A stretch of 36,984 bases of DNA from Nitrospirota bacterium (GCA_021827365.1 JAKAWK010000008.1:1-36984); one strand, 5' to 3'. Positions 16,904 to 25,264 are shown, counted from the first letter of the stretch. Program-made: numbers and translations. The notes: a model not told the origin generated them from the sequence alone.

Positions 16904-18991
16904 TCAATAACGTGCATCCGACGGTTTTTTTCCGTGAGGCCAATCCTTGATCTTATCTGGGAAATCCGGCCGAGGCATATGGGTAAAGTAAGCCGATACA
17001 TCGACAGCTTCCTGATCCGTCAGCCCACCCTGTCCCAGCGGTGTGTCCATGGAGTGGGAGATGGGCATGTTGTTCCTGACGAAGGCAGCGGCGGTATAGG
17101 TTTTGGCGATTCCCGCTCCGATATTGAAGGAGTGTGGTCCCCATAACGGAGGAAATATATAGGAACCGTGAGCATCCAGAAGACCTTCTCCGTGGGTTCC
17201 GTGACACGATGCGCAGTCCTGGCGGTAAATTTTCTTTCCATTCCCAAGGTCGGGCACAAGTCTCTTGCTGATCCCTCCGATCCCCCGCCCGGGAATGGTA
17301 TCGTGGCGATGAAAGCCCTCGTTCATCCAGTTCATATAAGCCACCATGGCGAGCATTGCTTTCGAGTGTTTGTCGAGAGCGGCTCCATTCATTGAGCGGA
17401 GGAAGCAGCCATTGATTCTGTCGGCCAGATCGATCACCTTCCCCGCCCGGGATGAATAGGAGGGAAACTGGGAGGCAAGGCCGGCAAAGGGAGAGGCATA
17501 GGCCATGGTTCCCGCATCGAGGTGGCAGCTTGAACAGGTAAGCTCATCCCCCACATTTTTTGGAAGAAGAGTCTTCGTCTCGATCATCAGACGCATTCCG
17601 TAAAGGATATCCTCCCGATGAGGATCTTTGAGGATCCCCGCGAGGCGAGGGGCAGCGTAGGATCCTGCGGAAGGAGGACGGGGAGTGATTTCAGAACGGA
17701 TCCTCCCGATCTGCTCGGGGGTGACCATCGAGGCATGATTTCCCCACGCTGTACGGATGAATGTGACGATCTGGGCCAGCTCCTCATCCGTCAACCTTCC
17801 GTAGTTCGGCATGGCGAAGGCCTTCGGATACTTCGCGGTCACCGCGGAGCGTGAGCCGGAGAGAATGACATGGACGACCGAGAGCGGATTGCTCGAAAGG
17901 ATGGACGGATTTTCCGCCAGGGAGGGGAAAAGGTTGGGCACACCCTTTCCGTCGAGCTGGTGACAGGAGGCGCAGAACTGGACATAGCCGAGCCCTCCCG
18001 GTGTCGTGAAGAGGGCGGCAGGGGATGTTTTCTGGGCGGGTGTTGTGGTTTCCTGTGTCCCGCCGGGAGAAGATCCGGGATTCATGACGAGCGACTTCAG
18101 ATAGACATCCATCGCGTGAAGGTCGCTGTCCGTGTATTTCTGTGTGCTGAAATGATCGACCTCGGCCATGATCCCGAATGCCGCGATCTGTCCATTCCGC
18201 CCGGTCTTCAGGAAGGTTTCGATCCCTTTGATCGATTGGGGATTCCTGAGGCTTGGGGCATACCACGAATCGATGGTGGCCCCGCTCAAATACTCCCGTC
18301 CATTCGGGCCTCTTTCGTCCATGGCCTTCTCCTGCAATCCGAATCCGCGAGGAGTGTGGCAAGAGCCGCAGTGGCCTAGTCCCTGAATGATATAGGCCCC
18401 TCGATTCCAGACGGCGGATTTGGAAGGATCCGGGCGATAAGGTCTGTCATCGAGAAATAGCCATTTCCACATGGACAGCCCCAGTCGAATATTGAAGGGC
18501 CAATGGATCCGGTTTTCTCTGTTCTCCTGATATATGGGCCTGACCCCATAAATCAGATAGGAATACAGCGCATACAGATCCTGATCCGTGATTTTTGCAT
18601 AGGAGGGATAAGGCATGGCCGGAAAGAGATTATTCCCCTTCCGGTCGATTCCGTCGCGCATGACCCGGATGAACTGGGCCAAGGAGTAGCCCCCTATCCC
18701 GGTATCGCGATCGGGCGTGATGTTTGTCGAATAGAGGATGCCGAAAGGGGTATTCATGGGAACTCCCCCGGCCAGGGGCTTCCCGCCGCGGGCCGTATGG
18801 CAGGCAAAACAGTCGCCCATATGGGCCAGATATTCTCCTTGCCGGATCGTGGCGGCATCGGGCGGCGGAGGGCTTGTGCCAGCCGATGCAGGGGCCGTCT
18901 GAAGGATGAATCCGAATACGGCTCCCATCAGACCAAGGAGAAGAGGGAGACGAAGCCAGGGACCTTTGGAGAACAGACCAATTGTACGCAT
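16904..18991 (-). CDS. Pentahaem cytochrome c: three-haem module fused to a TsdA-type thiosulfate dehydrogenase
   Basis: A signal sequence (LPLLLGLMGAVFGFIL, ending near PASAG) precedes five CxxCH sites at residues 61-65, 208-212, 340-344, 486-490 and 593-597. Residues 45-440 follow the pattern of the three-haem cytochrome subunits of membrane alcohol/gluconate dehydrogenases (GEYLAHMGDCFACH, GVPMNTPFGILYSTNI, GLGHCGSCHTPRG). Residues 450-695 match TsdA: ADRINGCFLRSMNG with Cys529 at the position of the unusual Cys ligand of TsdA haem 1, then CASCHGTHGEG, FPPLWGPHSFNIGAG and NNMPISH. TsdA joins two thiosulfates to tetrathionate. Here the N-terminal haems could carry the electrons onward; that is inference. 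Last gene of a minus-strand set, 247 bases after the binding-protein gene, with a seven-pair hairpin (19071-19096) in the gap. Confidence 0.88.
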   Translation of the reverse strand: MRTIGLFSKGPWLRLPLLLGLMGAVFGFILQTAPASAGTSPPPPDAATIRQGEYLAHMGDCFACHTARGGKPLAGGVPMNTPFGILYSTNITPDRDTGIGGYSLAQFIRVMRDGIDRKGNNLFPAMPYPSYAKITDQDLYALYSYLIYGVRPIYQENRENRIHWPFNIRLGLSMWKWLFLDDRPYRPDPSKSAVWNRGAYIIQGLGHCGSCHTPRGFGLQEKAMDERGPNGREYLSGATIDSWYAPSLRNPQSIKGIETFLKTGRNGQIAAFGIMAEVDHFSTQKYTDSDLHAMDVYLKSLVMNPGSSPGGTQETTTPAQKTSPAALFTTPGGLGYVQFCASCHQLDGKGVPNLFPSLAENPSILSSNPLSVVHVILSGSRSAVTAKYPKAFAMPNYGRLTDEELAQIVTFIRTAWGNHASMVTPEQIGRIRSEITPRPPSAGSYAAPRLAGILKDPHREDILYGMRLMIETKTLLPKNVGDELTCSSCHLDAGTMAYASPFAGLASQFPSYSSRAGKVIDLADRINGCFLRSMNGAALDKHSKAMLAMVAYMNWMNEGFHRHDTIPGRGIGGISKRLVPDLGNGKKIYRQDCASCHGTHGEGLLDAHGSYIFPPLWGPHSFNIGAGIAKTYTAAAFVRNNMPISHSMDTPLGQGGLTDQEAVDVSAYFTHMPRPDFPDKIKDWPHGKKPSDARY

Positions 18992-19238
18992 CGTGTTTTC
19001 CCCATTCAGGATGAGGCAATGATAAGGATCTAAGGTTCCTGGTCCGGTTTCCCGATCAGAGAGAGAACCCGGGGCTCGGGATCTTAGGAGCCCCGTTATT
19101 CAGGACCCCCTGTCGGTCAATCCTCTCGGAGGCGCTGCTCTCAGTCCGATGTCCCATCAGACAAGGGGGAAAACCGGTGACGGGAAAAGAAGAGGGCCTG
19201 AATAGGTTCCTGTGCGCGGATGGTACAGCAATCCGTTT

Positions 19239-20228
19239 CTACTTCAGGTTCTTCCTTGTGACTGGTTTGAATCCGTAGTGCTCGAACACATGGAGTGCCT
19301 CAGGCGACTTGAGAAAGGAGAGCCATCGTTTGGCCCACGCCACATGGCGGCTTCCCCGGATGAGTGCGGCGGCGTAAATGGCCCGGACATTCTGACTGTC
19401 TGGAATCGAGACTTCTTCAATGGGGTGGCCTTCCTCCTTCTGAAAGACGGCCTCGGATCTCCATGTGACTCCGGCATCTGCCTTCTTCCGCATCAAGACC
19501 ATCGGGCTTTGGCGATGGTGAATCCGGGTCAGAACGGTTTCTCCGTTTTTGACCTTGTCGACATAGACGGACTGAACGAGGCTCTTTCCGCCCGCCCTGA
19601 ACAGCGCCCCCTTGATCTGGCGGGCGACTCCTTCCCATGCGGGATTGGGCATCACCAGCCGGACCCCCGGTTTTCCGAGGTCTGCCAGACCCTTGATGCC
19701 GGCAGGATTGCCTTTGGGGACCATGATTGTCAGATCATTGGTGGCATACGCCACGGGTTTTCCGACGAGAAGATTGCGGCCCACCAGGCTCCGGACCTTT
19801 CTGAGCCCCGCGGCATAGACGTCACCGGGGATGGTCATGGTGGCGTTCCCGATCGTCAGACGTCCCTTCTTTGCGATCTGTTTTGCCAGAAGTCCGGGAG
19901 GAAGGGTCTCATAAAAAATTTTCCCCCGGATCTGGGGATATTTTTTTTCAAAGGCGTTGACGAGAGGAGCCATGGCAAAAAAGTAGTTTCCCCCGACGTA
20001 GAGGACAAGGCGGGGATGGGTGAGGTTCCCGTGGAGATCCGGAAGGTTGTCGACATCCGGCACTGTGACGTCAACCCCCTTGTCCACCGAGGGGTTGTTC
20101 CGTCCATGGCTCCAGGGGGGATAGATCTCCGATCCGGCCGCAAGGGCCTCGGGCGGAGAAAGGGGCACTCCATGGAAGAACACCATCAAGCTTGCGAGAA
20201 AAGCGGAAGCGAGTCGTGCGTTTTTCAT
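19239..20228 (-). CDS. Periplasmic substrate-binding protein, ModA-like (SBP type II fold)
   Basis: A signal peptide (ARLASAFLASLMVFF, cleavage near EALAAG) is followed by an unusual N-terminal segment (YPPWSHGRNNPSV, VPDVDNLPDLHG). A binding-protein fold then begins at LVLYVGGNYFFAMAPLVNAFEKKYP and includes TIMVPKGNPAGIKGLADL, VRLVMPNPAWEGVARQI and the C-terminal AKRWLSFLKSPEALHVFEHYGF. That pattern resembles molybdate/sulfate-type binding proteins, but no ABC permease or ATPase is next to it. ATG 20228 has GGGAG five bases upstream; the frame extends 19 codons further but that part is not signal-like. It lies 81 bases after the DsrE-like gene, in the same probable operon. Confidence 0.8.
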   Translation of the reverse strand: MKNARLASAFLASLMVFFHGVPLSPPEALAAGSEIYPPWSHGRNNPSVDKGVDVTVPDVDNLPDLHGNLTHPRLVLYVGGNYFFAMAPLVNAFEKKYPQIRGKIFYETLPPGLLAKQIAKKGRLTIGNATMTIPGDVYAAGLRKVRSLVGRNLLVGKPVAYATNDLTIMVPKGNPAGIKGLADLGKPGVRLVMPNPAWEGVARQIKGALFRAGGKSLVQSVYVDKVKNGETVLTRIHHRQSPMVLMRKKADAGVTWRSEAVFQKEEGHPIEEVSIPDSQNVRAIYAAALIRGSRHVAWAKRWLSFLKSPEALHVFEHYGFKPVTRKNLK

Positions 20229-20309
20229 ATCTTCTCCCATTATTCTCTTGGCAATCCAACTTTGTCTGATATGACTTCCCGGCATTGGTCAGGAATAGGT
20301 GAACGGGAC

Positions 20310-21113
20310 TCAGGAATGGGCATACTGGTACCCCGCCTCGGCCAGAAGGGGAAGTGTCCCCACAATGCCGGGTGTCAGCACGACACCGGGAATCAGGTGA
20401 TTGGTCAATTCGGCCGCAATCTCTCCATGGGTCTTGTGGTCGGGATTGATTCCGCCTTTTTTCAGCGCCCCGGAAAGCTCCCAGATCATGTTGTGACAGG
20501 CCAGAAAAACCACTCCCCGCGCCTGGAGAACCGGGATGTTATTGTCCTCGGGGGAGAGAACTCCGTGGGGATCGTTCAGGGAGGACAGGGGCTTTGACGA
20601 GGCGGGGGAAAGACGGACCAGAGGGTTGGTTTTGGATTTGACTTCCGCTTTTTCGTAAAGACGGTATTTCTCCCACATCTTGTCGTCAAACAAGGCCAGG
20701 TGGGCTGTTCCATGGGTGGCTGAAAGAACCAGGGCATCTTTTTTGCCAAAGCTGTAAACCTGGGCATTTAGGGAATTTCTCATGAGGTTGAGCCAGGGAG
20801 AGCCGAAGACGGTGTTGTCCCAGACTTGTTTCGGCTTTCCGTGGTAATGGAGAAGAAGGGCAATGGCCTCATGATCCCATTCGTCCCGATGGAGGCTGAT
20901 CATCGTAAGGTTTCGATAGTCGCGGCGTTTTTTCACTTTGGCCAGGGCAGAAAGGAGCGCGTGGAGTTGGTGATCCCCTCGGGGTTCCAGATCGAGGTGT
21001 TCCGACGCCGATGCCAGGGGGAGCTTTCCATTTCCAAGGGCCAGCCCCAGTCCGGCCGTTCCCATCATGGCCACCATTCCCATCATTTCCCGGCGTGACA
21101 TAGATCGACTCAT
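20310..21113 (-). CDS. Exported DsrE-superfamily-like protein with Tat-type signal
   Basis: The start MSRSMSRREMMGMVAMMGTA contains a twin-arginine motif (SRREMM) before a short hydrophobic stretch, as in Tat signal peptides that export folded proteins. The body is DsrE-like, especially near the end: ARGVVFLACHN with a single Cys, a long helix IWELSGALKKGG, then HLIPGVVLTPGIVGTLPLLAEAGYQYAH, the typical closing strand and helix of exported DsrE/F-like proteins. DsrE proteins bind or pass on sulfur through a Cys; here Cys in LACHN is the candidate. ATG 21113 has a strong ribosome binding site (AAGGAGGAGACC, 21128-21117). First gene of the set ending with the TsdA fusion. Confidence 0.75.
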   Translation of the reverse strand: MSRSMSRREMMGMVAMMGTAGLGLALGNGKLPLASASEHLDLEPRGDHQLHALLSALAKVKKRRDYRNLTMISLHRDEWDHEAIALLLHYHGKPKQVWDNTVFGSPWLNLMRNSLNAQVYSFGKKDALVLSATHGTAHLALFDDKMWEKYRLYEKAEVKSKTNPLVRLSPASSKPLSSLNDPHGVLSPEDNNIPVLQARGVVFLACHNMIWELSGALKKGGINPDHKTHGEIAAELTNHLIPGVVLTPGIVGTLPLLAEAGYQYAHS

Positions 21114-21128
21114 CGGTCTCCTCCTTAT

Positions 21129-21599
21129 TAGATCATGGGTTTTGATTAAAGCGGGACAAAGTCTGCGGAGTGAGTCCGCTTCCCCCCACTCACAGGCATC
21201 CCGGACTCCTTTCGGAGTTTCCGAGATCCCTCACGATGAGAGAGAATAAGAGCCGCCCCCGCATGCTGAGACTGCTCTCATCCCGACATTCTTTCGAATT
21301 CCTGACAGGATGTTCCCTCGCTGGCTGGAATGCATACGGGAGGAGAAGGAGGAAGCCATACGCCGGACCATCCGGGAGCCACCTGCCGGGTGAACGACGG
21401 AAGGATCTGGCCATTCCTTTTCCCGAATCCATTTCGAACACAAGAATACAGGATTCGGATTCGCTGTTACATATAATAAATTCTTATTAAGATAATAATT
21501 CTCTTGAGGAAAAGTGTGCGGGTGTGCGTAGAAGACGTCCGCTGAGAAGAAGCTGTTGGGTTGGGGCAGGAAAAGGGGCCCATGACGGGAAGGCGTGGG
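21129..21599. other. Intergenic stretch upstream of the DsrE-TsdA set; AT-rich dyad, no gene
   Basis: No convincing reading frame was found on either strand. The region 21470-21505 is strongly AT-rich, with an imperfect palindrome around CTTATTAAGATAATAATT, and could hold the minus-strand promoter or a regulator site; no clear -35/-10 pair could be fixed. From about 21540 the sequence becomes GC-rich again and runs into the tnpB remnant. Confidence 0.5.
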
Positions 21600-21902
21600 G
21601 GTTTGGTGATGGTCGCCGACCGCCGGTTCCTGTCGCGCAAGGCCTGTTCGGCTTGTGGGGCAATCCGGAAAGAACTGCGATTGGCGATTCGCCAGCGGAC
21701 GTGCCCGGATTGTGGAACCGTCCGTGACCGGGACGTGAATGCCGCCAAGAATCTCTTGGCATTTGGTCTGGCCACCCTAAACGGCTCCAAGGCAAGTTCT
21801 GCCGAATATGAAGCCTGTGGAGAGGAAGGCTCTGGCCGTCGTCGCAAGAGGCCGGTGAAACCGGCCTCCGTGAAGCAGGAAGTCAGCTTTGAACCGGCTT
21901 AG
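21600..21902 (+). pseudogene. tnpB: 3' end of TnpB (zinc ribbon and RuvC-III), truncated
   Basis: About 100 C-terminal residues of an IS605/IS607 TnpB remain: VMVADRRFLSRKACSACG, then RQRTCPDCGTVRDRDVNAAKN. The two CxxC pairs form the zinc ribbon, and DRDVNAAKN carries the last catalytic Asp of the RuvC nuclease. The first two RuvC motifs and the helical domain are missing, so it cannot be an RNA-guided nuclease. The tail EYEACGEEGSG and VKPASVKQEV is typical of IS607-associated TnpB. Same orientation as the tnpA remnant 5 kb to the left. Confidence 0.85.
21848..21868 (+). other. Perfect hairpin in the tnpB 3' end (possible guide-RNA scaffold relic)
   Basis: GAGGCCGGT and ACCGGCCTC form nine perfect pairs around a GAA loop within the last 60 bases of the tnpB frame. 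TnpB guide RNAs overlap the gene's 3' end and the element's right end, so this hairpin may be part of such a scaffold. That role is inferred only from position. Confidence 0.4.
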
Positions 21903-21949
21903 GCAGGTTCGAGCAGGTCTGATAGAACGGGACGGGGCTTTTAGATCCA

Positions 21950-21958
21950 TGGTATAGT
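21950..21958 (+). promoter_or_regulatory. Candidate extended -10 upstream of the 22020 gene
   Basis: TGGTATAGT fits an extended -10 (TG-N-TATAGT, five of six to consensus). No good -35 is visible. It lies about 60 bases before the TTG start and just outside the tnpB remnant. Confidence 0.4.
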
Positions 21959-22019
21959 AGGGCGCGCGGGGAGATCCGGAACCCTCCCCCTCGACGGACC
22001 CGAACACGGGAGAGACCCA

Positions 22020-23258
22020 TTGCAGGTGACAGTCCGGCTGTTGTTTTCCATCCTCAGGCAGCGGTTCGGGAAGGCCCTTCTGGCCTCGGTCGTTCTCCCG
22101 GCCAGCCTCTCCTCCCCGTCCCCCCACGGGCCGGGAAAACTTTTCGTGTCCTCCCTTTCGCTCCCCCCCGGGGCCCAGGTGGCCTCCGACTCCGATTTCG
22201 GGCGGGGCCCGTCGGGAGGGTACTACTTCTATTCCCCCTCCGGGGAAAACCGCCTCTATAGGCTCTCCGTCACCCATCCGATGGGAGCCCGGGATCTCTG
22301 GCGGGAGACCTGGACATCGGTTGCGCTCCCCTCATTCCCCGGCTTCAGGGTTCGCTCCGCCGCGATCGGGGAAGGGCACCTTTTCCTGGGCGGAGGACGA
22401 AGGGGAGGGGGGGCCGTCGTCCGCTCCTTCCAGATCGGCCGGGTGGAAGAGGGCGGGAGGGAGCGGATGGTCCTGAGAGGACAGGTGGATTATTTTCCCG
22501 AGGCGGCGGACGTGGCGATCCGGACACTCTTCCTTGACAGGAAGGCGGGGATCCTCTGGCTTGCCTACGACAGCGGAAGGGTCGAAACGGGGAGGCCCTT
22601 CCTCTTCCTCCATGACAGAATCCTCTGGGCCGATCCCGCCGGCTACATTCCCCTTCCCCGGGAGACCTCCCTTTCCTCCGGTCCGCCTCCCCTTCTGGTT
22701 CCCCGGGCCACACGGCCCTCCGGTCTCCCCTGTTTTTCCTGCCGCTTCTACCTGACCCAAAGGACGGTCTCCCCCCGGGGAGAGATCCGGAATATTCCGG
22801 CCCGGGCTCCCGAGAGGGTGGGAAGCGCGATGGGAATCCTTCCGGCGGGGTCGGGAATGGGCTTCTTTGAGGGTCGCCGTTCCCACATCTGCCGGATTCC
22901 GGAAGGGGGACGCAGTGCGGAACTCACCTCCTGTCACCGCATCACAGGACCTGTCCGTCCGGTCTCAGCCTCCTGGTGGGGGAACAGGCTGGCCTACCTT
23001 TTCCCTCCGGGAGGAATTGACAAGGGAGTGGGGGACCGGTGGGTCGTGGCGACCATCAATCCCGCCCGGATCTTCTCCTCCGTCGAAAAGCTTTCTCCGG
23101 GGGAGCCCTTCGACTTCGTCCGCCTGCTCCGGGAAAGGGGAACGATGCTGCCGCTTCCCGCCGGAGCCCATCCGAAGCTTGGGACGATCTCCGAGGACGG
23201 CAAGGATCTGGTCCTCTTCGGGGCGACCCATCTCTACCGGATTTCCCCGGCCTCGTAA
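22020..23258 (+). CDS. Secreted hypothetical protein, possibly beta-propeller-like
   Basis: No family is recognised. An N-terminal basic-hydrophobic stretch (RQRFGKALLASVVLPASL) looks like a signal sequence. The remainder is rich in beta-type segments such as GGYYFYSPSGENRLYRLSV, GEGHLFLGGGRRGG, GILWLAYDSGR and EDGKDLVLFGATHLYRIS, resembling read-out proteins of the beta-propeller type, without a clear repeat. One CxxC (PCFSCRFY) and two later cysteines could form disulfides. TTG 22020 is preceded by GGGAGAG; GTG 22026 is possible. Codon use is as GC-rich as the neighbours. It stands alone, directly after the accessory block. Confidence 0.62.
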   Translation: MQVTVRLLFSILRQRFGKALLASVVLPASLSSPSPHGPGKLFVSSLSLPPGAQVASDSDFGRGPSGGYYFYSPSGENRLYRLSVTHPMGARDLWRETWTSVALPSFPGFRVRSAAIGEGHLFLGGGRRGGGAVVRSFQIGRVEEGGRERMVLRGQVDYFPEAADVAIRTLFLDRKAGILWLAYDSGRVETGRPFLFLHDRILWADPAGYIPLPRETSLSSGPPPLLVPRATRPSGLPCFSCRFYLTQRTVSPRGEIRNIPARAPERVGSAMGILPAGSGMGFFEGRRSHICRIPEGGRSAELTSCHRITGPVRPVSASWWGNRLAYLFPPGGIDKGVGDRWVVATINPARIFSSVEKLSPGEPFDFVRLLRERGTMLPLPAGAHPKLGTISEDGKDLVLFGATHLYRISPAS

Positions 23259-24192
23259 AAGCCCCCGGTACCGCGATATATTTCTGGAACAAGGACGGGT
23301 GCTGACCAGGGAGGATCATGCCGCGGAGGTTGTTCTATGGCAGAGCCGGTCAAGAAAGGCCTCGAAGCGGCCGGAGAGCGATGATGGCGTGGTCTCCCCC
23401 TTGAGACCCGGGCCTGCCGCTACCCTTCAACCGGGCACCGACAAGGCTCTTTGACCCTGCCTCGACCCGGTCAGGGGAGCTACGGAAGCCACGGGTCCTG
23501 AAGCTTTGACGTCCATGCATTCCCGGTCGCTCTTAACGTTGGCGGTACAAGGACAAGCCTCGGGGAAAGGCTTTTGGTGGCGGAAAGGGGAGCCATCAGG
23601 ACGTCGGAACGGCCCTCCTTGATGATCGGTAGAGGGTTGTACTCGTATTTTCGATCCTATCGGGGAGGCGTCAAAAGGCAACGCCATGCCGGTCCAGATA
23701 ACGAGAAGACCCGCCTCTTGTCTCCGCGGCTCTTGGAGATCTTGCCAGAGCCAACGGATGACCCAAATTGCCCCGAAACTGGTCTCGGCCGCGGAATCCT
23801 TGAGAGGCCTCAAAAATGGCGGTCTTTCCGGAATCTTTCCCGGAAAATACGGGTAAAGGGGGATTTTTGTCTTTTTAGTCCCGTTTTCGTTTTCCGCCTT
23901 CTTTAGAGTCTTCCTGAAAATAATAAACGCTTCACTCACACCCATCAGCCCGCCGGGGGGAAGGCAAAGTTTTCATGAAGGAAAAGTCCCTCCCATCGTT
24001 TGCAAAGTGGAGCGATTGTGGATACAATCAAGGTCATTTTCCGAATTCGACAGTTTGTGATCTTGTTTTCCTTTCCAGAGAAAGGCTTTCCGCTCCTCTC
24101 TGGTCTGTCTTTCCCTGTTCTTTGCAGGTGGCGGAGGCCTTCCGCCTTTGTTGGGCATTTTCATAAAAACATCTCGGATCCGGAGGGTTTGC
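23259..24192. other. 934 bases without an intact gene; degenerate coding-like sequence
   Basis: No frame of convincing quality spans this region. Short protein-like runs occur in changing frames on + (for example GGVKRQRHAG around 23660 and ESLRGLKNGG near 23800), as in a decayed mobile gene, but no transposase family could be named. Composition shifts from GC-rich (23259-23800) to AT-richer (23860-24160). The last part holds the promoter region of the YCF48-like gene. Confidence 0.45.
24000..24029 (+). promoter_or_regulatory. Candidate promoter with dyad, upstream of the YCF48-like gene
   Basis: TTGCAA (24000-24005) and TACAAT (24023-24028) are 17 bases apart. The -10 lies within a perfect small dyad GATTGT-GGAT-ACAATC (24014-24029), where a repressor could bind. 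The message would have a leader of about 155 bases before ATG 24193. Confidence 0.4.
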
Positions 24193-25248
24193 ATGGGAAA
24201 ATATGGAAATGGAAAAGGGGCCCGGACAACGTGGGGCGGGAAGATTCGCAATCGGATTCTGTCCGGACTTATGGCCTGTGCCATGGCCGCAGGGATTTTT
24301 GGGGCGGGACTTTCCCTTGGAGGAGTTCCCGTGGCCGGGGCTGCCGATCGCTGGCAATTTGCGGACTCTCTCGGAGTCGGCAATCCCTTTGACGGGGTCG
24401 ACTTCATCAGCGCGAACGAAGGCTGGGTCTCCGGGGCCTCCGGCGTCATCATCCACACCACCGACGGCGGGAAGACCTGGATTCCTCTCAATACCGGAAC
24501 GACCCACTGGATCCATTCGGTGGACTTCGTCGATCAGAAGCACGGCTGGGCCGCCGGAAACAACGGTCTCATCCTCGCGACCGACGACGGGGGAAAAAGC
24601 TGGTCGACCCAGGAGACAGGCATTCCGTTCGACCTCTATTCCGTGACCTTCTCTGACCGGCAAAACGGCTGGGCATCAGGGTTTGCCGGAACCCTCCTTC
24701 ACACGACGGACGGAGGCGCCCATTGGGCGAAGGTCTCGACCGACACTGCCCAGTGGATCATGCGGGTGACCTTCCTCAAGGGCGACCCGAGCCACGGTTG
24801 GGCCGTCGGACAGGAGGGCCTGGTCCTCTCGACGACAGATGGCGGCAACACCTGGAAGAAGCAGAACAATTCTGTGCGCAAGGATCTTTACGGAGTCAGC
24901 TTTATCGACCAGAACCGCGGATGGGTGGTCGGAACGCACGGGATCATCGAATACACCTCAAACGGCGGCCAGAGCTGGGTCATCCAGAATGGTCCGGGCC
25001 GCGGACCTCTGACCTGGAGCGTGGCCGGCATGGAGCGCGAGTCCAATGACCTGCACACCGTGGTCTTCCTCAACGACAAGGTGGGCTATGTCACGGGGGT
25101 TCTCGGGATCTTCATGAAGACGGTCGATGGCGGCAACAACTGGACCCTCATCAAGAGCGGCACAAAACTGGATCTTTACGGGATGACATTTCCGGATCCC
25201 TCCCACGGGTGGGTGGTCGGCGTCGGAGGCATGATCCTTCATTCCTGA
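24193..25248 (+). CDS. YCF48/HCF136-like secreted beta-propeller protein
   Basis: A basic N-terminus and hydrophobic segment (LSGLMACAMAAGIFGAGLSL, ending PVAGAAD) form a signal peptide. About seven repeats of some 43 residues follow, each with a GW turn and an Asp-box-like TTDGGKTW motif (variants ATDDGGKSW, TTDGGAHW, TTDGGNTW, TSNGGQSW, TVDGGNNW), which build a propeller. Plant and cyanobacterial YCF48 helps assemble photosystem II; in non-photosynthetic bacteria the role is unknown, perhaps assembly of envelope or redox proteins. ATG 24193 has GGAGGG five bases upstream (24182-24187); the frame is open 15 codons further. A GC-rich hairpin follows the stop. Confidence 0.88.
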   Translation: MGKYGNGKGARTTWGGKIRNRILSGLMACAMAAGIFGAGLSLGGVPVAGAADRWQFADSLGVGNPFDGVDFISANEGWVSGASGVIIHTTDGGKTWIPLNTGTTHWIHSVDFVDQKHGWAAGNNGLILATDDGGKSWSTQETGIPFDLYSVTFSDRQNGWASGFAGTLLHTTDGGAHWAKVSTDTAQWIMRVTFLKGDPSHGWAVGQEGLVLSTTDGGNTWKKQNNSVRKDLYGVSFIDQNRGWVVGTHGIIEYTSNGGQSWVIQNGPGRGPLTWSVAGMERESNDLHTVVFLNDKVGYVTGVLGIFMKTVDGGNNWTLIKSGTKLDLYGMTFPDPSHGWVVGVGGMILHS

Positions 25249-25264
25249 TTATGAAACGTCTTAC

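Larger units (their letters stand above)
15842..21930 (+). mobile_element. Region bracketed by the two halves of a decayed IS607-type element
   Basis: The tnpA remnant at the left and the 3' remnant of tnpB at the right lie in the same orientation, as the two genes of one IS607 element would, but are separated by about 5.1 kb containing an IS3 scrap and the three-gene cytochrome set on the opposite strand. Either cargo entered an IS607 element and replaced the 5' part of tnpB, or two unrelated remnants flank the region. Element ends cannot be placed exactly because IS607 lacks terminal inverted repeats; the right boundary given is approximate. Confidence 0.4.

Noticed and set aside
19071-19096. 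CGGGGCT/AGCCCCG hairpin between the binding-protein and cytochrome genes as a terminator
   Set aside because: Seven pairs with a 12-base loop and no T tract on the minus strand; too weak to call, though it may affect downstream expression.
21906-21920. GGTTCGAGC word resembling a tRNA T-loop
   Set aside because: No matching acceptor, D or anticodon arms could be drawn around it; no tRNA is present in the window.
23427-23945. Minus-strand 172-codon frame in the degenerate stretch
   Set aside because: Composition is irregular, no domain or start signal is seen, and it spans the GC shift at 23860; probably decayed sequence.
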